Part shown: piece by piece, positions 21,904 through 28,948 of the stretch
How the letters are laid out: the number at the start of each line of letters is the position of its first letter
Numbering within the stretch: position 1 is the first letter of the stretch
Source of the DNA: Colivivens sp963645405
GTDB taxonomy: Bacteria > Bacteroidota > Bacteroidia > Bacteroidales > Bacteroidaceae
Length of the DNA stretch: 28,948 nt
Assembly (NCBI GenBank): GCA_963645405.1
Contig: CAVISR010000028.1
Span: 1 to 28,948, forward strand
Direction: 5' to 3'
The notes under the pieces: model-generated
The model's input: the letters and a program-made list of their open reading frames with translations, nothing else
Databases searched by the model: none
What the model was told of the DNA's origin: nothing
Translations under genes and position numbers: made by a program

Positions 21904-23961
21904 ATGAAACAATTCAAAAGAACACTTGTAACATCAGCACTTCCTTATGCAAACGGACCTGTCCATATAGGTCATCTTGCAGGCGTATATGTACCAGCAG
22001 ATATATATGTACGCTATCTGAGACTCAAAGGAAGAAACGTTCTGTTTGTGGGAGGAAGCGACGAACACGGAGTACCTGTAACCATTCGTGCACGCAAGGA
22101 CGGATGCACACCGCAGGATGTGGTCGACCATTACCACAATATCATCAAGAAATCATTCGATGACTTCGGAATTTCATTCGATGTCTATTCAAGAACCACA
22201 TCAAAGGTTCACCATCAGTTTGCATCTGATTTCTTCAAGAAACTCTACGACGAGGGCAAGTTCGTAGAGATAGAAAGCGAACAGTACTATGACGAGCAGG
22301 CAGGAGAATTCCTGACCGACCGCAATATCCGTGGTGAATGTCCACGGTGTCATGCCCAGGGTGCATACGGTGACCAGTGCGAAGCATGTGGCAGCACACT
22401 CTCGCCAGAGGAACTTATCAACCCCTACAATGTGGTGACCGGCAATCCATTGGTGAAGAGAAGTACTAAGCACTGGTACTTGCCGCTCGACAACTATCAG
22501 CCGTGGCTCGAGAAATGGATTCTTCAGGAGCATAAAGAGTGGCGTCCGAATGTGTATGGACAATGCAAGAGCTGGCTCGACGGTGGACTCAAGCCCCGTG
22601 CCGTGACACGAGACCTCAACTGGGGAATTCCAGTACCAGTGAAAGGAGCAGAAGGCAAAGTCCTTTATGTGTGGTTCGATGCCCCTATCGGTTATATCAG
22701 CAATACAAAGGAACTGTGTGATGCCAACCCTGAGAAATACGGCACATGGCAGCAATGGTGGCAGGACGAGGACAGCCGACTCATCCATTTCATAGGAAAG
22801 GACAATATCGTGTTCCACTGCATCGTATTTCCGTCAATGTTGAAGGCACATGGTGATTACATTCTGCCCGACAATGTACCGGCAAACGAGTTCCTCAATC
22901 TTGAAGGAAACAAGATATCCACATCCAGGAACTATGCCGTATGGCTCAATGAATATCTTGAGGAGATGCCAGGTCGCCAGGATGAATTGCGCTATGTGCT
23001 TACTGCCAATGCTCCGGAAACCAAGGACAATGACTTCACATGGGGCGACTTCCAGGCACGCTGCAACAATGAGTTGGTAGCCATTTACGGAAACTTCGTC
23101 AACCGCGCTTTGCAGTTGTCACAGAAATACTATGGTGGAATCGTACCGGAATGTGGTGAACTCACCGAGACCGACAAAGCCACACTTCAGGAGTTCTCAC
23201 AGGTGAAGGACAAGGTGGAAACCTTGCTTGAGGCATTCAGATTCCGCGATGCACAGAAAGAGGCAATGAACCTTGCACGCATAGGCAACAAGTATATTGC
23301 CGATGAGGAACCATGGAAGGTAATCAAGACCGACCCTGAGCGTGTGAAGACTGTCATTTACATCTCATTGCAGCTGACAGCCAACCTGTCAATCGTGTTT
23401 GAGCCGTTCCTTCCATTCTCTTCAGCACGTCTGCGCCAGATGCTGGCTCTCGACACCTTCAGTTGGGAAGACCTTGGACGCACCGACTTGCTTCCTGCAG
23501 GCAAGCAACTCAACAAGCCAAGTCTCCTTTTCTCAAAGATTGAAGATGAGGCTATCAAGTTCCAAACCGACAAGCTGGAGGCAACCATCAAGGCAAACGA
23601 GGCAGCAAATGCAAAGACTGCTCCAATCAAGGACACTGTTTCTATCGAGGACTTCCAGAAGCTCGACATACGTGTCGGAACTGTACTTGAGTGCGAGAAG
23701 GTGCCAAAGATGAAGAAACTGCTCAAGTTCCTCATTGACGACGGACTGGAGAAACGCACCATCGTGTCAGGTATCTCCCAGTGGTACGAGCCGGAGCAAC
23801 TCAAGGGCAAGCAGGTTCTCTTCATTGCAAACCTTGCACCACGCGAGTTCAAGAACGGACTGGTCAGCCAGGGCATGATTCTGAGTGCTGAGAACTATGA
23901 TGGCACAATCAGTGTAACTACAGTTGAGCACGAAGTGAAGGCAGGAAGCCAGATTAGCTGA
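21904..23961 (+). CDS. metG: Methionyl-tRNA synthetase
   Basis: The enzyme charges tRNA-Met. The 685-residue protein is a class I synthetase: HIGH motif in ANGPVHIGHLAG (about 16-27), a zinc-binding knuckle with CPRC and CEAC (about 142-157), KMSKS variant KISTS (337-341), and an anticodon-binding helical domain (about 385-530). A C-terminal EMAP-type tRNA-binding OB domain (about 578-685, from FQKLDIRVGTVLE) completes it. The length fits the large bacterial form with dimerising tail. It follows pyrH by 4 bases and converges with lepB. Confidence 0.97.
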   Translation: MKQFKRTLVTSALPYANGPVHIGHLAGVYVPADIYVRYLRLKGRNVLFVGGSDEHGVPVTIRARKDGCTPQDVVDHYHNIIKKSFDDFGISFDVYSRTTSKVHHQFASDFFKKLYDEGKFVEIESEQYYDEQAGEFLTDRNIRGECPRCHAQGAYGDQCEACGSTLSPEELINPYNVVTGNPLVKRSTKHWYLPLDNYQPWLEKWILQEHKEWRPNVYGQCKSWLDGGLKPRAVTRDLNWGIPVPVKGAEGKVLYVWFDAPIGYISNTKELCDANPEKYGTWQQWWQDEDSRLIHFIGKDNIVFHCIVFPSMLKAHGDYILPDNVPANEFLNLEGNKISTSRNYAVWLNEYLEEMPGRQDELRYVLTANAPETKDNDFTWGDFQARCNNELVAIYGNFVNRALQLSQKYYGGIVPECGELTETDKATLQEFSQVKDKVETLLEAFRFRDAQKEAMNLARIGNKYIADEEPWKVIKTDPERVKTVIYISLQLTANLSIVFEPFLPFSSARLRQMLALDTFSWEDLGRTDLLPAGKQLNKPSLLFSKIEDEAIKFQTDKLEATIKANEAANAKTAPIKDTVSIEDFQKLDIRVGTVLECEKVPKMKKLLKFLIDDGLEKRTIVSGISQWYEPEQLKGKQVLFIANLAPREFKNGLVSQGMILSAENYDGTISVTTVEHEVKAGSQIS

Positions 23962-24002
23962 TAGCAGTCAGCAACCGTACTGAATCAATCGAAAATCAGC
24001 CC

Positions 24003-24051
24003 ATATATAATAAGGTGTATATGGGTGTGTATATATATAATAAGGTGTGTC
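24003..24051. repeat. Direct repeat in the metG-lepB spacer
   Basis: TATATAATAAGGTGT occurs at about 24004 and again at about 24034, giving an AT-rich block before the terminator hairpin. Confidence 0.5.
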
Positions 24052-24073
24052 TGTCGAATGACTGGCACACCTT
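24042..24073. terminator. Bidirectional terminator hairpin between converging metG and lepB
   Basis: AAGGTGTG (24042-24049) pairs with CACACCTT (24066-24073) around a 16-base loop, with TTATTGTT downstream on the plus strand and TTATTATAT downstream on the minus strand. It lies between two converging stops, as expected for a shared terminator. Confidence 0.6.
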
Positions 24074-24090
24074 TATTGTTCTTATGCGAT

Positions 24091-24201
24091 GAACTATCGT
24101 TCGTATAGCGATAGACAACCGTTCGTAAGTCAATGGACAACCGCTCGCAAGTCGATGGACAACCGCTCGTATGACGAAGGACAACCAATCGTATGTCGAT
24201 G
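24091..24201. repeat. 22-bp tandem array, five units, abutting the lepB stop codon
   Basis: After a diverged first unit at 24091, units start at 24114, 24136, 24158 and 24180, exactly 22 bases apart, each beginning GACAACCGnTCGTA or a close variant. The last ends one base before the lepB stop (24205-24203). Core and period match the array beside ispG at 1501-1584, and both arrays have the same orientation relative to the adjacent gene. Confidence 0.88.
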
Positions 24202-24202
24202 C

Positions 24203-25717
24203 TTACTTGATGTTGTCAACCCAACGGAAGAGTCGGTTCCATCGGATTTTGGAAGCCTCCGGATTTTGGTCCGGACAGACTGACCACCAGATGAAGAGAG
24301 GTTTGCCCACGACATGGTCTTCAGGAACGAAACCCCAATAGCGGCTGTCGGCTGAGTTATGACGGTTGTCGCCCATCATCCAATAGTAGTCCATCTTGAA
24401 CTTATATTCGTTGGTCTGCTTCCCGTTGATGTATATCTTGCCGTCTTTCACCTTGAGAGTATTTCCCTCGTACACACGTATCGGACGGTCGTAAATGGCG
24501 ATGTTGTCCATGTCGAGCTTCACCTTGTCGCCCTTCTTCGGGAGATATATCGGTCCGTAATTGTCGCGGGTCCAACCATAGTCGTGGTTGAGCGGATAAA
24601 CTCTGCCCGAGTTGATGTCTATGATTTCGACGATACTGTCTATCAGTTCCGTGTGACTCTCCAACACTTGCTTTGCATGTGCAGTGAGTGGCATCCCCAT
24701 GCGGTGGTCCTCAAACGGATGGTCGGGTCGGTCGTTCCAGCGTTTGTAGTCCTCGTCGGTGATTTGCAGTTCGGCACGCAGTGCATCGCTTGGTTCTCCC
24801 TGGGCATAGATGTAGTAGTTGAACTGTGCTTCTGTAGGGGTTTTCTGAGGCTTGCCGTTGATGTAGATTATCTTGTTCTTTATCTCGAGTGTCTGTCCCG
24901 GCAGTCCCACACAGCGTTTCACGTAGTTCTCGCGTCGGTCAGTCGGTCGGCTGGTGATTTCGCCATATACGTTCTTCTGCTGCGCCACAATTTTCTTTCC
25001 TTCTGCGTAGAGGGCATCAAACAGCTGCATCTGACCCTCGGTCGACAGGCTTTTCATATCCGGTATCGTCACCCCCTGCTGCCTCATGGCATCCATTCCA
25101 TACATGTAGCAGAGCTCATAGAAGTCGTTTGGATAATTCACTGCAACTGTGTCGCCGCCCGGATAGTTGAAGACAACAATGTCGTTGTATTCCACCTTTC
25201 CCAGTCCTTTCACACGTCGATACTCCCAGTGTGGCCATTCCACATACGATTTGGCATTAATCACCGGCAGTGTGTGCTGTGTGAGCGGCATTGTGAGTGG
25301 GGTCTGTGGGATGCGCGGTCCGTAGCTCAGTTTGCTCACCAGCAGATAGTCTCCGGTCAGGAGGGATTTCTCGAGCGAGCTGCTCGGAATCTGATAGTTC
25401 TGGAAGAAGAACTGGTTGACGAAATACACTGCCACAAGTGCAAATACCAGTGCGTCAATCCAACTCATGATTGTACGCCCTACCGGACTCTCGATGTCTT
25501 TCCACCATGTCCACTTGATTTTCTTCGTTATGTAAACATCAAAGATGAAGGGAACGACAATGAGTCCCCACCAGCTGCCTACCCAATAGAGGAACGCCAG
25601 ATAGAGCACGAGCACGACGATGAACATTGCCCAGTTCTTGCCTTTCTCTGCCTTCTTTTTTGCCTCGGCATTTTCCCTTTCAGCCTTGATTTGTTTTGTA
25701 CCTTTGTATTTTACCAT
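24203..25717 (-). CDS. lepB: Signal peptidase I
   Basis: It cleaves signal peptides of exported proteins at the inner membrane. The 504-residue protein has N-terminal hydrophobic segments (about 29-62) and a main anchor (about 86-104). Box B is IPSSSLEKSLLTGD with nucleophile Ser114, box D is YVKRCVGLPG with general base Lys267, and box E is GDNRHNSADSRYWG. The large size compared with E. coli (324) is due to extra segments between boxes, common in Bacteroidota. It follows dapB by 54 bases on the same strand, the usual dapB-lepB order. The many secreted proteins in this window would be its substrates. Confidence 0.95.
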   Translation of the reverse strand: MVKYKGTKQIKAERENAEAKKKAEKGKNWAMFIVVLVLYLAFLYWVGSWWGLIVVPFIFDVYITKKIKWTWWKDIESPVGRTIMSWIDALVFALVAVYFVNQFFFQNYQIPSSSLEKSLLTGDYLLVSKLSYGPRIPQTPLTMPLTQHTLPVINAKSYVEWPHWEYRRVKGLGKVEYNDIVVFNYPGGDTVAVNYPNDFYELCYMYGMDAMRQQGVTIPDMKSLSTEGQMQLFDALYAEGKKIVAQQKNVYGEITSRPTDRRENYVKRCVGLPGQTLEIKNKIIYINGKPQKTPTEAQFNYYIYAQGEPSDALRAELQITDEDYKRWNDRPDHPFEDHRMGMPLTAHAKQVLESHTELIDSIVEIIDINSGRVYPLNHDYGWTRDNYGPIYLPKKGDKVKLDMDNIAIYDRPIRVYEGNTLKVKDGKIYINGKQTNEYKFKMDYYWMMGDNRHNSADSRYWGFVPEDHVVGKPLFIWWSVCPDQNPEASKIRWNRLFRWVDNIK

Positions 25718-25771
25718 AATACAGAATGATTAACTTGTCGTTGAGTATGTTTTCCCAATATATTTGTCCGC

Positions 25772-26461
25772 TCAAAATTGGAAGAGGTCGCTCGTGGTGA
25801 GCAGTCCCTGATGTTTCGCAGTGTATTCAGCTGCCAGCACAGCACCAAGCGCAAATCCCTTGCGGTTGTGTGCATCGTGGGTGATGATTATCTGGTCTGC
25901 CTCGCTGTTGTAGGTGATGCTGTGGATGCCAGGCACCTCGCCTTCCCTGACTGACTCAATCTTCACGTCTTCCTTCAGCCGTGGCATATTCTCCTTGATT
26001 TGTTCTGCAAGGGTGATGGCAGTGCCGCTCGGAGCATCAAGCTTGTGTATGTGGTGTATTTCCTTCATGCTCACATCGTAGTCCGGGAATTCGTTCATGA
26101 TTCGTGCCAAATACTTGTTGACTGCAGAGAAGATTGCTACTCCAAGACTGAAGTTTGATGCCCAAAACAAAGTCTTTCCTCCCTCAGTGCATGCCTTGCG
26201 CACATCGTCGCCATGGTCTTTCAGCCATCCCGTACTGCCCGAAACCACCTTCACGTTCTGTTCCCAAGCCTTCAGATAGTTGCCGTAAGCAACCTGCGGC
26301 GCTGTAAATTCAATGGCAACATCTGCCGAGCGGAAAGCGTCGGAGTCGAAGTCCTGCTGGTTGTCAACGTCGATGATGCTTACCATCTCATGTCCACGGT
26401 TTTTGGCAATCTGTTCTATCATTTTTCCCATCTTGCCATATCCAATCAATGCGATTTTCAT
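25772..26461 (-). CDS. dapB: 4-hydroxy-tetrahydrodipicolinate reductase
   Basis: DapB makes tetrahydrodipicolinate for lysine and diaminopimelate synthesis, so it feeds the cell wall. The 229-residue protein has the nucleotide-binding start ALIGYGKMGK, the SGSTGW loop (about 74) and the catalytic block HHIHKLDAPSGTA (about 137-149). It is somewhat shorter than the E. coli enzyme (273) but normal for Bacteroidota. A TAnnTTTG box lies 22 bases upstream, and lepB follows. Confidence 0.95.
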   Translation of the reverse strand: MKIALIGYGKMGKMIEQIAKNRGHEMVSIIDVDNQQDFDSDAFRSADVAIEFTAPQVAYGNYLKAWEQNVKVVSGSTGWLKDHGDDVRKACTEGGKTLFWASNFSLGVAIFSAVNKYLARIMNEFPDYDVSMKEIHHIHKLDAPSGTAITLAEQIKENMPRLKEDVKIESVREGEVPGIHSITYNSEADQIIITHDAHNRKGFALGAVLAAEYTAKHQGLLTTSDLFQF

Positions 26462-26483
26462 ATTCTTTCTCAGTTTGTATATG

Positions 26484-26491
26484 CAAAGGTA
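26484..26491 (-). promoter_or_regulatory. Promoter -7 box for dapB-lepB
   Basis: TACCTTTG on the minus strand matches TAnnTTTG, 22 bases before the dapB ATG. It is back to back with the DUF2851 promoter. Confidence 0.5.
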
Positions 26492-26515
26492 CTAAAAGTT
26501 TTGCTCTTCTGACGG

Positions 26516-26543
26516 TTTGTTCCAAGAAAAAGCGGTATCTTTG
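26516..26543 (+). promoter_or_regulatory. Promoter for the DUF2851 gene
   Basis: TTTG (26516-26519) and TATCTTTG (26536-26543) are separated by 16 bases, slightly shorter than the usual 19-21. The box lies 18 bases before the ATG at 26562, which favours that start over an earlier frame opening. Confidence 0.55.
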
Positions 26544-26561
26544 CTCCAAACATCGACGATT

Positions 26562-27860
26562 ATGGAATTTATGCTTCAATATGCCTGGCTCCACCGCATG
26601 TTTCCCCTTTCCGAAATACGGACCACGGCAGGCAGTCTGATAGAGGTTGTCAGTCCCGGTATTCAGAACACGGATGCAGGTCCCGATTTCATTGGTGCCT
26701 GTATCAAAATTGACGGGATTGAATGGAACGGCAATGTGGAAGTCCATCTCCGTTCGAGCGACTGGTACTTCCACAAGCACGACCACGACCCTGCCTACAA
26801 CAGCGTGATTCTGCATGTGGTGATGGTGGTCGACTGTGAAGCCATGTCGGAAGACGGACGAGTCATTCCCCAACTGCAGATGGACATTCCCCAAAGCGTG
26901 AGCGAAAACTACACCAAGCTCATTGCCTCCGATGCCAACCCCAAGTGCCGCGAGGTGCTGACAGCCTTGCCGCGTGTGGTCATCACCTCATGGTTCTCGT
27001 CGCTGTATGTCGAGCGCCTCGAACAGCGCACCCGTAATATCATGGACCGCAGGAAGCAACTCGACAACGACTGGGAATCCACCATGTTCGTCACCCTTTG
27101 CCGCAACTTCGGCTTTGGCAAGAACGGCGATGCATTCGAGCAGTTGGCACGGCTCATCTCCATGAATGCCCTCGCCAAGCATCGCGACGATTTGTTCCAG
27201 ATTGAAGCCATGTTTTTCGGTGTGGCAGGATTGCTTGGATCTTCAGACCCCTGCCTTCCCGATTACTACCACCGTCTGTCGAGAGAGTTCGACTATCTCC
27301 GCCATAAGTTCCAGTTGCAAACCATGGAGCCACATCAGTGGAAATTCCTCCGTCTGCGTCCGCAGAACTTCCCTCACATACGCATTGCCCAACTTGCCAC
27401 GATGTATCATTCTGGTCTGCTCAACATGTCGAAAGTCGTCAATTCCGATTCGGTTGCCGACCTCTACCAGTTGCTCCACACCCAGGTAAGCGACTTCTGG
27501 ACCACCCATTATTCGTTCAAGTCGGAAGCGACAAAGCGCGTGGACAAAGTCCTGACGAAATCCTCAAAAGACCTGATAATCATCAACACAATCATTCCAT
27601 TACTCTTTGCATACGGCCGTTACAAGTCCGATGATGCTCTCTGCGAGAAAGCACTCCGCCTGCTCGGCGAACTGAAACCCGAGAAAAACCATTTCGTGGA
27701 CGAATGGCGTTCGGCAGGCATCGAGTGCAGGTCAGCCTCCGAGTCCCAGGCAATCATCCAGCTCGTCACCCGCTATTGTCAGCCAAAAGACTGCATCCAC
27801 TGCCGCTTCGGTCACGAATACATCAAGCACAATCCCAGCTATCTGAACGAAGAGCAATGA
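26562..27860 (+). CDS. DUF2851 family protein
   Basis: The 432-residue product is recognisable as a DUF2851 protein (MEFMLQYAWLHRMF start; NTDAGPDFIGACIKIDG and GNVEVHLRSSDWYFHKHDHD early on). No function is established for this family. The early block with GPDF, EVHLRSSDW and HxHD has the look of a restriction-endonuclease-like fold, but I would not claim activity. The C-terminus has a CxxC-type cluster (CQPKDCIHCRFG). It is divergent from dapB. The stop codon is followed at once by repeat element C. Confidence 0.82.
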   Translation: MEFMLQYAWLHRMFPLSEIRTTAGSLIEVVSPGIQNTDAGPDFIGACIKIDGIEWNGNVEVHLRSSDWYFHKHDHDPAYNSVILHVVMVVDCEAMSEDGRVIPQLQMDIPQSVSENYTKLIASDANPKCREVLTALPRVVITSWFSSLYVERLEQRTRNIMDRRKQLDNDWESTMFVTLCRNFGFGKNGDAFEQLARLISMNALAKHRDDLFQIEAMFFGVAGLLGSSDPCLPDYYHRLSREFDYLRHKFQLQTMEPHQWKFLRLRPQNFPHIRIAQLATMYHSGLLNMSKVVNSDSVADLYQLLHTQVSDFWTTHYSFKSEATKRVDKVLTKSSKDLIIINTIIPLLFAYGRYKSDDALCEKALRLLGELKPEKNHFVDEWRSAGIECRSASESQAIIQLVTRYCQPKDCIHCRFGHEYIKHNPSYLNEEQ

Positions 27861-27864
27861 AATA

Positions 27865-27990
27865 CGAGCTGGAATAGGAGTCAGCGCTCTCCGAGCGCGT
27901 CGGCGATGACACTCGAGCGCAGCTCGCAAATGCTTACAATGCACAAACCCACACACGCTTTAACGCTCTCGGAGAGAGCTAGCTCCTATG
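27865..27990. repeat. Composite palindromic element, copy C (complete)
   Basis: It starts with GAGCTGGAATAGGAGTCAG and ends CTAGCTCCTATG, forming imperfect inverted termini. Inside are GCGCTC-tcc-GAGCGC (27884-27898), CGAGC-gca-GCTCG (27914-27926) and GCTCTC-gga-GAGAGC (27965-27979). It follows the DUF2851 stop by a few bases and may act as its terminator. Confidence 0.85.
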
Positions 27991-28101
27991 CCTCGCTCAT
28001 TCCAGCCCGCTCAAAGACGCTTTGTGTTCCCCTTCCGTATGGGGTTTATTAAGGTTTATCGCCCGGAGCGGTTCGGGTGTTATTATGGTTTTTGTCTACA
28101 T

Positions 28102-28160
28102 GACACGCACCGCACGGCAACACACACCGCACGGCCAAGACACACACCGCACGGCAAACA
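28102..28160. repeat. 20-bp tandem repeat, three copies
   Basis: Units at 28102-28120, 28121-28140 and 28141-28160 share CACACCGCACGGC. They lie between element C and the promoter of the next gene. The remaining sequence between (27991-28101) shows no recognised feature. Confidence 0.75.
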
Positions 28161-28178
28161 AAATAATCCCCAGCATAT

Positions 28179-28209
28179 TTTGCAATGTAAATATAATTCC
28201 GTAACTTTG
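28179..28209 (+). promoter_or_regulatory. Promoter for the second AAA-ATPase gene
   Basis: TTTG (28179-28182), 19 bases, then TAACTTTG (28202-28209) is an exact match to the Bacteroidota -33/-7 promoter. The ATG is at 28234, giving a leader of about 18 bases. Confidence 0.75.
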
Positions 28210-28233
28210 CACTGAATCAAACACATTCTGCGT

Positions 28234-28948
28234 ATGAAATATCCTATCGGCATCCAGACATTCGAGAACATCATTGAAGACGGCTTCGTCTATGTGGACA
28301 AGACCGACATGGTGTATTCCCTTGCCAACGAAGGCAAAGTCTATTTTCTTAGCCGCCCGCGTCGTTTCGGCAAGAGTCTTCTCATCAGTACACTCGAGAG
28401 TTATTTTCTCGGTAAGAAAGAGCTGTTCAAAGGGCTGAAGATTGACAAGCTGGAGAAAGATTGGAAAGTCTATCCGGTGATTCACATCGACTTTAGTTCA
28501 GGCAAATTCTCGGACATCAATGCATTGAAGAACTTGCTCGACGGACAACTGTCGGAATGGGAGGAGGCATATAACGTGAAGAACAAGTACTCTGATTGTG
28601 GCCCGAGGATGAAGTACCTCGTGCAGGAGATACACAAGCAGACCGGCATGCGCGTCGTGGTACTCGTAGACGAGTACGACAAGCCCCTCCTCGATGTGAT
28701 GGACATGCCCTACAAGGTGAACTACCAGGGAGTGGAGATTACGCTCGAGGAGTACAACCGTGACACCCTAAAGTCATTCTATTCCACATTCAAGGCAGCC
28801 GATGCCGACCTGCGGTTCGTGTTCCTCACTGGGGTCACCAAGTTCTCGCAAGTGAGCGTGTTCAGCGGCTTCAACCAACCCAAGGACATCAGCATGCACC
28901 CTAAGTACGATGCCGTTTGTGGCATCACCGAAGAAGAGATGGTATCGT
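28234..28948 (+). CDS. AAA-ATPase-like protein (PF09820 type), N-terminal part only
   Basis: The frame begins at ATG 28234 and runs off the right edge, showing 238 residues. The N-terminus (MKYPIGIQTFENIIEDGFVYVDKT) is the family hallmark, followed by a Walker A variant SRPRRFGKSLL (40-50) and Walker B VVVLVDEYDKPLLD (about 140-153). The VFLTGVTKFSQVSVFSGFN block confirms the PF09820 AAA-ATPase-like family. Full-length members usually carry a C-terminal PD-(D/E)XK nuclease-like domain (DUF1703), outside this window. The family is highly expanded in Bacteroidota, with no settled function. Like the AAA/DUF4143 gene at 7070-8368, it sits next to a composite palindromic element. Confidence 0.88.
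   Translation, partial: MKYPIGIQTFENIIEDGFVYVDKTDMVYSLANEGKVYFLSRPRRFGKSLLISTLESYFLGKKELFKGLKIDKLEKDWKVYPVIHIDFSSGKFSDINALKNLLDGQLSEWEEAYNVKNKYSDCGPRMKYLVQEIHKQTGMRVVVLVDEYDKPLLDVMDMPYKVNYQGVEITLEEYNRDTLKSFYSTFKAADADLRFVFLTGVTKFSQVSVFSGFNQPKDISMHPKYDAVCGITEEEMVS

Noticed and set aside
24359..25729. 456-codon plus-strand open frame opposite lepB
   Set aside because: lepB on the minus strand has all catalytic boxes, while the plus frame has no recognisable motif.
28096..28485. 129-codon minus-strand open frame at the right end
   Set aside because: It is antisense to the AAA-ATPase start and runs through the 20-bp tandem repeat.

Overview
The window looks like a chromosomal stretch of a Bacteroidota species, most probably a Prevotella-like member of the Bacteroidales. 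Three things point there. Many genes are preceded by the Bacteroidota promoter box TAnnTTTG. The gene families are typical: glycine-lipid acyltransferases, membrane-anchored AraC regulator, DUF4954, DUF2851, DUF2490, and AAA-ATPases with DUF4143 or PD-(D/E)XK tails. Purine-rich ribosome binding sites are mostly weak or absent. No rRNA, tRNA, transposase, integrase or CRISPR array was found.

Layout. From 1 to 8368 all genes lie on the minus strand. Read in their own direction they are an AAA/DUF4143 ATPase, then thioredoxin, a small acidic protein, a membrane Zn-peptidase, sigma-54 (rpoN), a PAP2-like membrane protein, purE, ispG, an AraC-type membrane regulator and the start of an outer-membrane protein cut by the window edge. 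Several of these overlap by ATGA (trxA/small protein, rpoN/PAP2-like, purE/ispG). A repeat-rich spacer leads to a single secreted GH29 alpha-fucosidase (9095-10741, +) and then to a second repeat-rich spacer. From 11550 to 16537 (-) come glsB, glsA, a DUF4954 beta-helix protein and hflX.

From 16710 to 21106 (+) there is a five-gene cluster: a VTC-type polyphosphate polymerase, a DUF4956 membrane protein, a DUF2490 outer-membrane barrel, a small secreted dockerin-like protein and a secreted right-handed beta-helix protein of the Cthe_2159 type. This is the most interesting gene set in the window, because it lines up a cytoplasmic polymerase, an inner-membrane partner, an outer-membrane barrel and two exported Ca2+- or polymer-binding proteins. 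Next come pyrH and metG (+), then dapB-lepB (-), a DUF2851 gene (+) and the start of a second AAA-ATPase gene (+), cut by the window end.

The non-coding DNA is unusually structured. A family of composite palindromic elements (6896-7009, 11123-11345, 27865-27990) is built from short hairpins whose stems vary by paired changes. Two 22-bp tandem arrays with the same core (GACAACCGsTCGTAT) abut the 3' ends of ispG and lepB. Many other gene 3' ends are followed by their own short-period direct repeats. A third degenerate repeat (TTGGGGTTAnCCGTsCGG) occurs at about 8471 and at 11001-11122.
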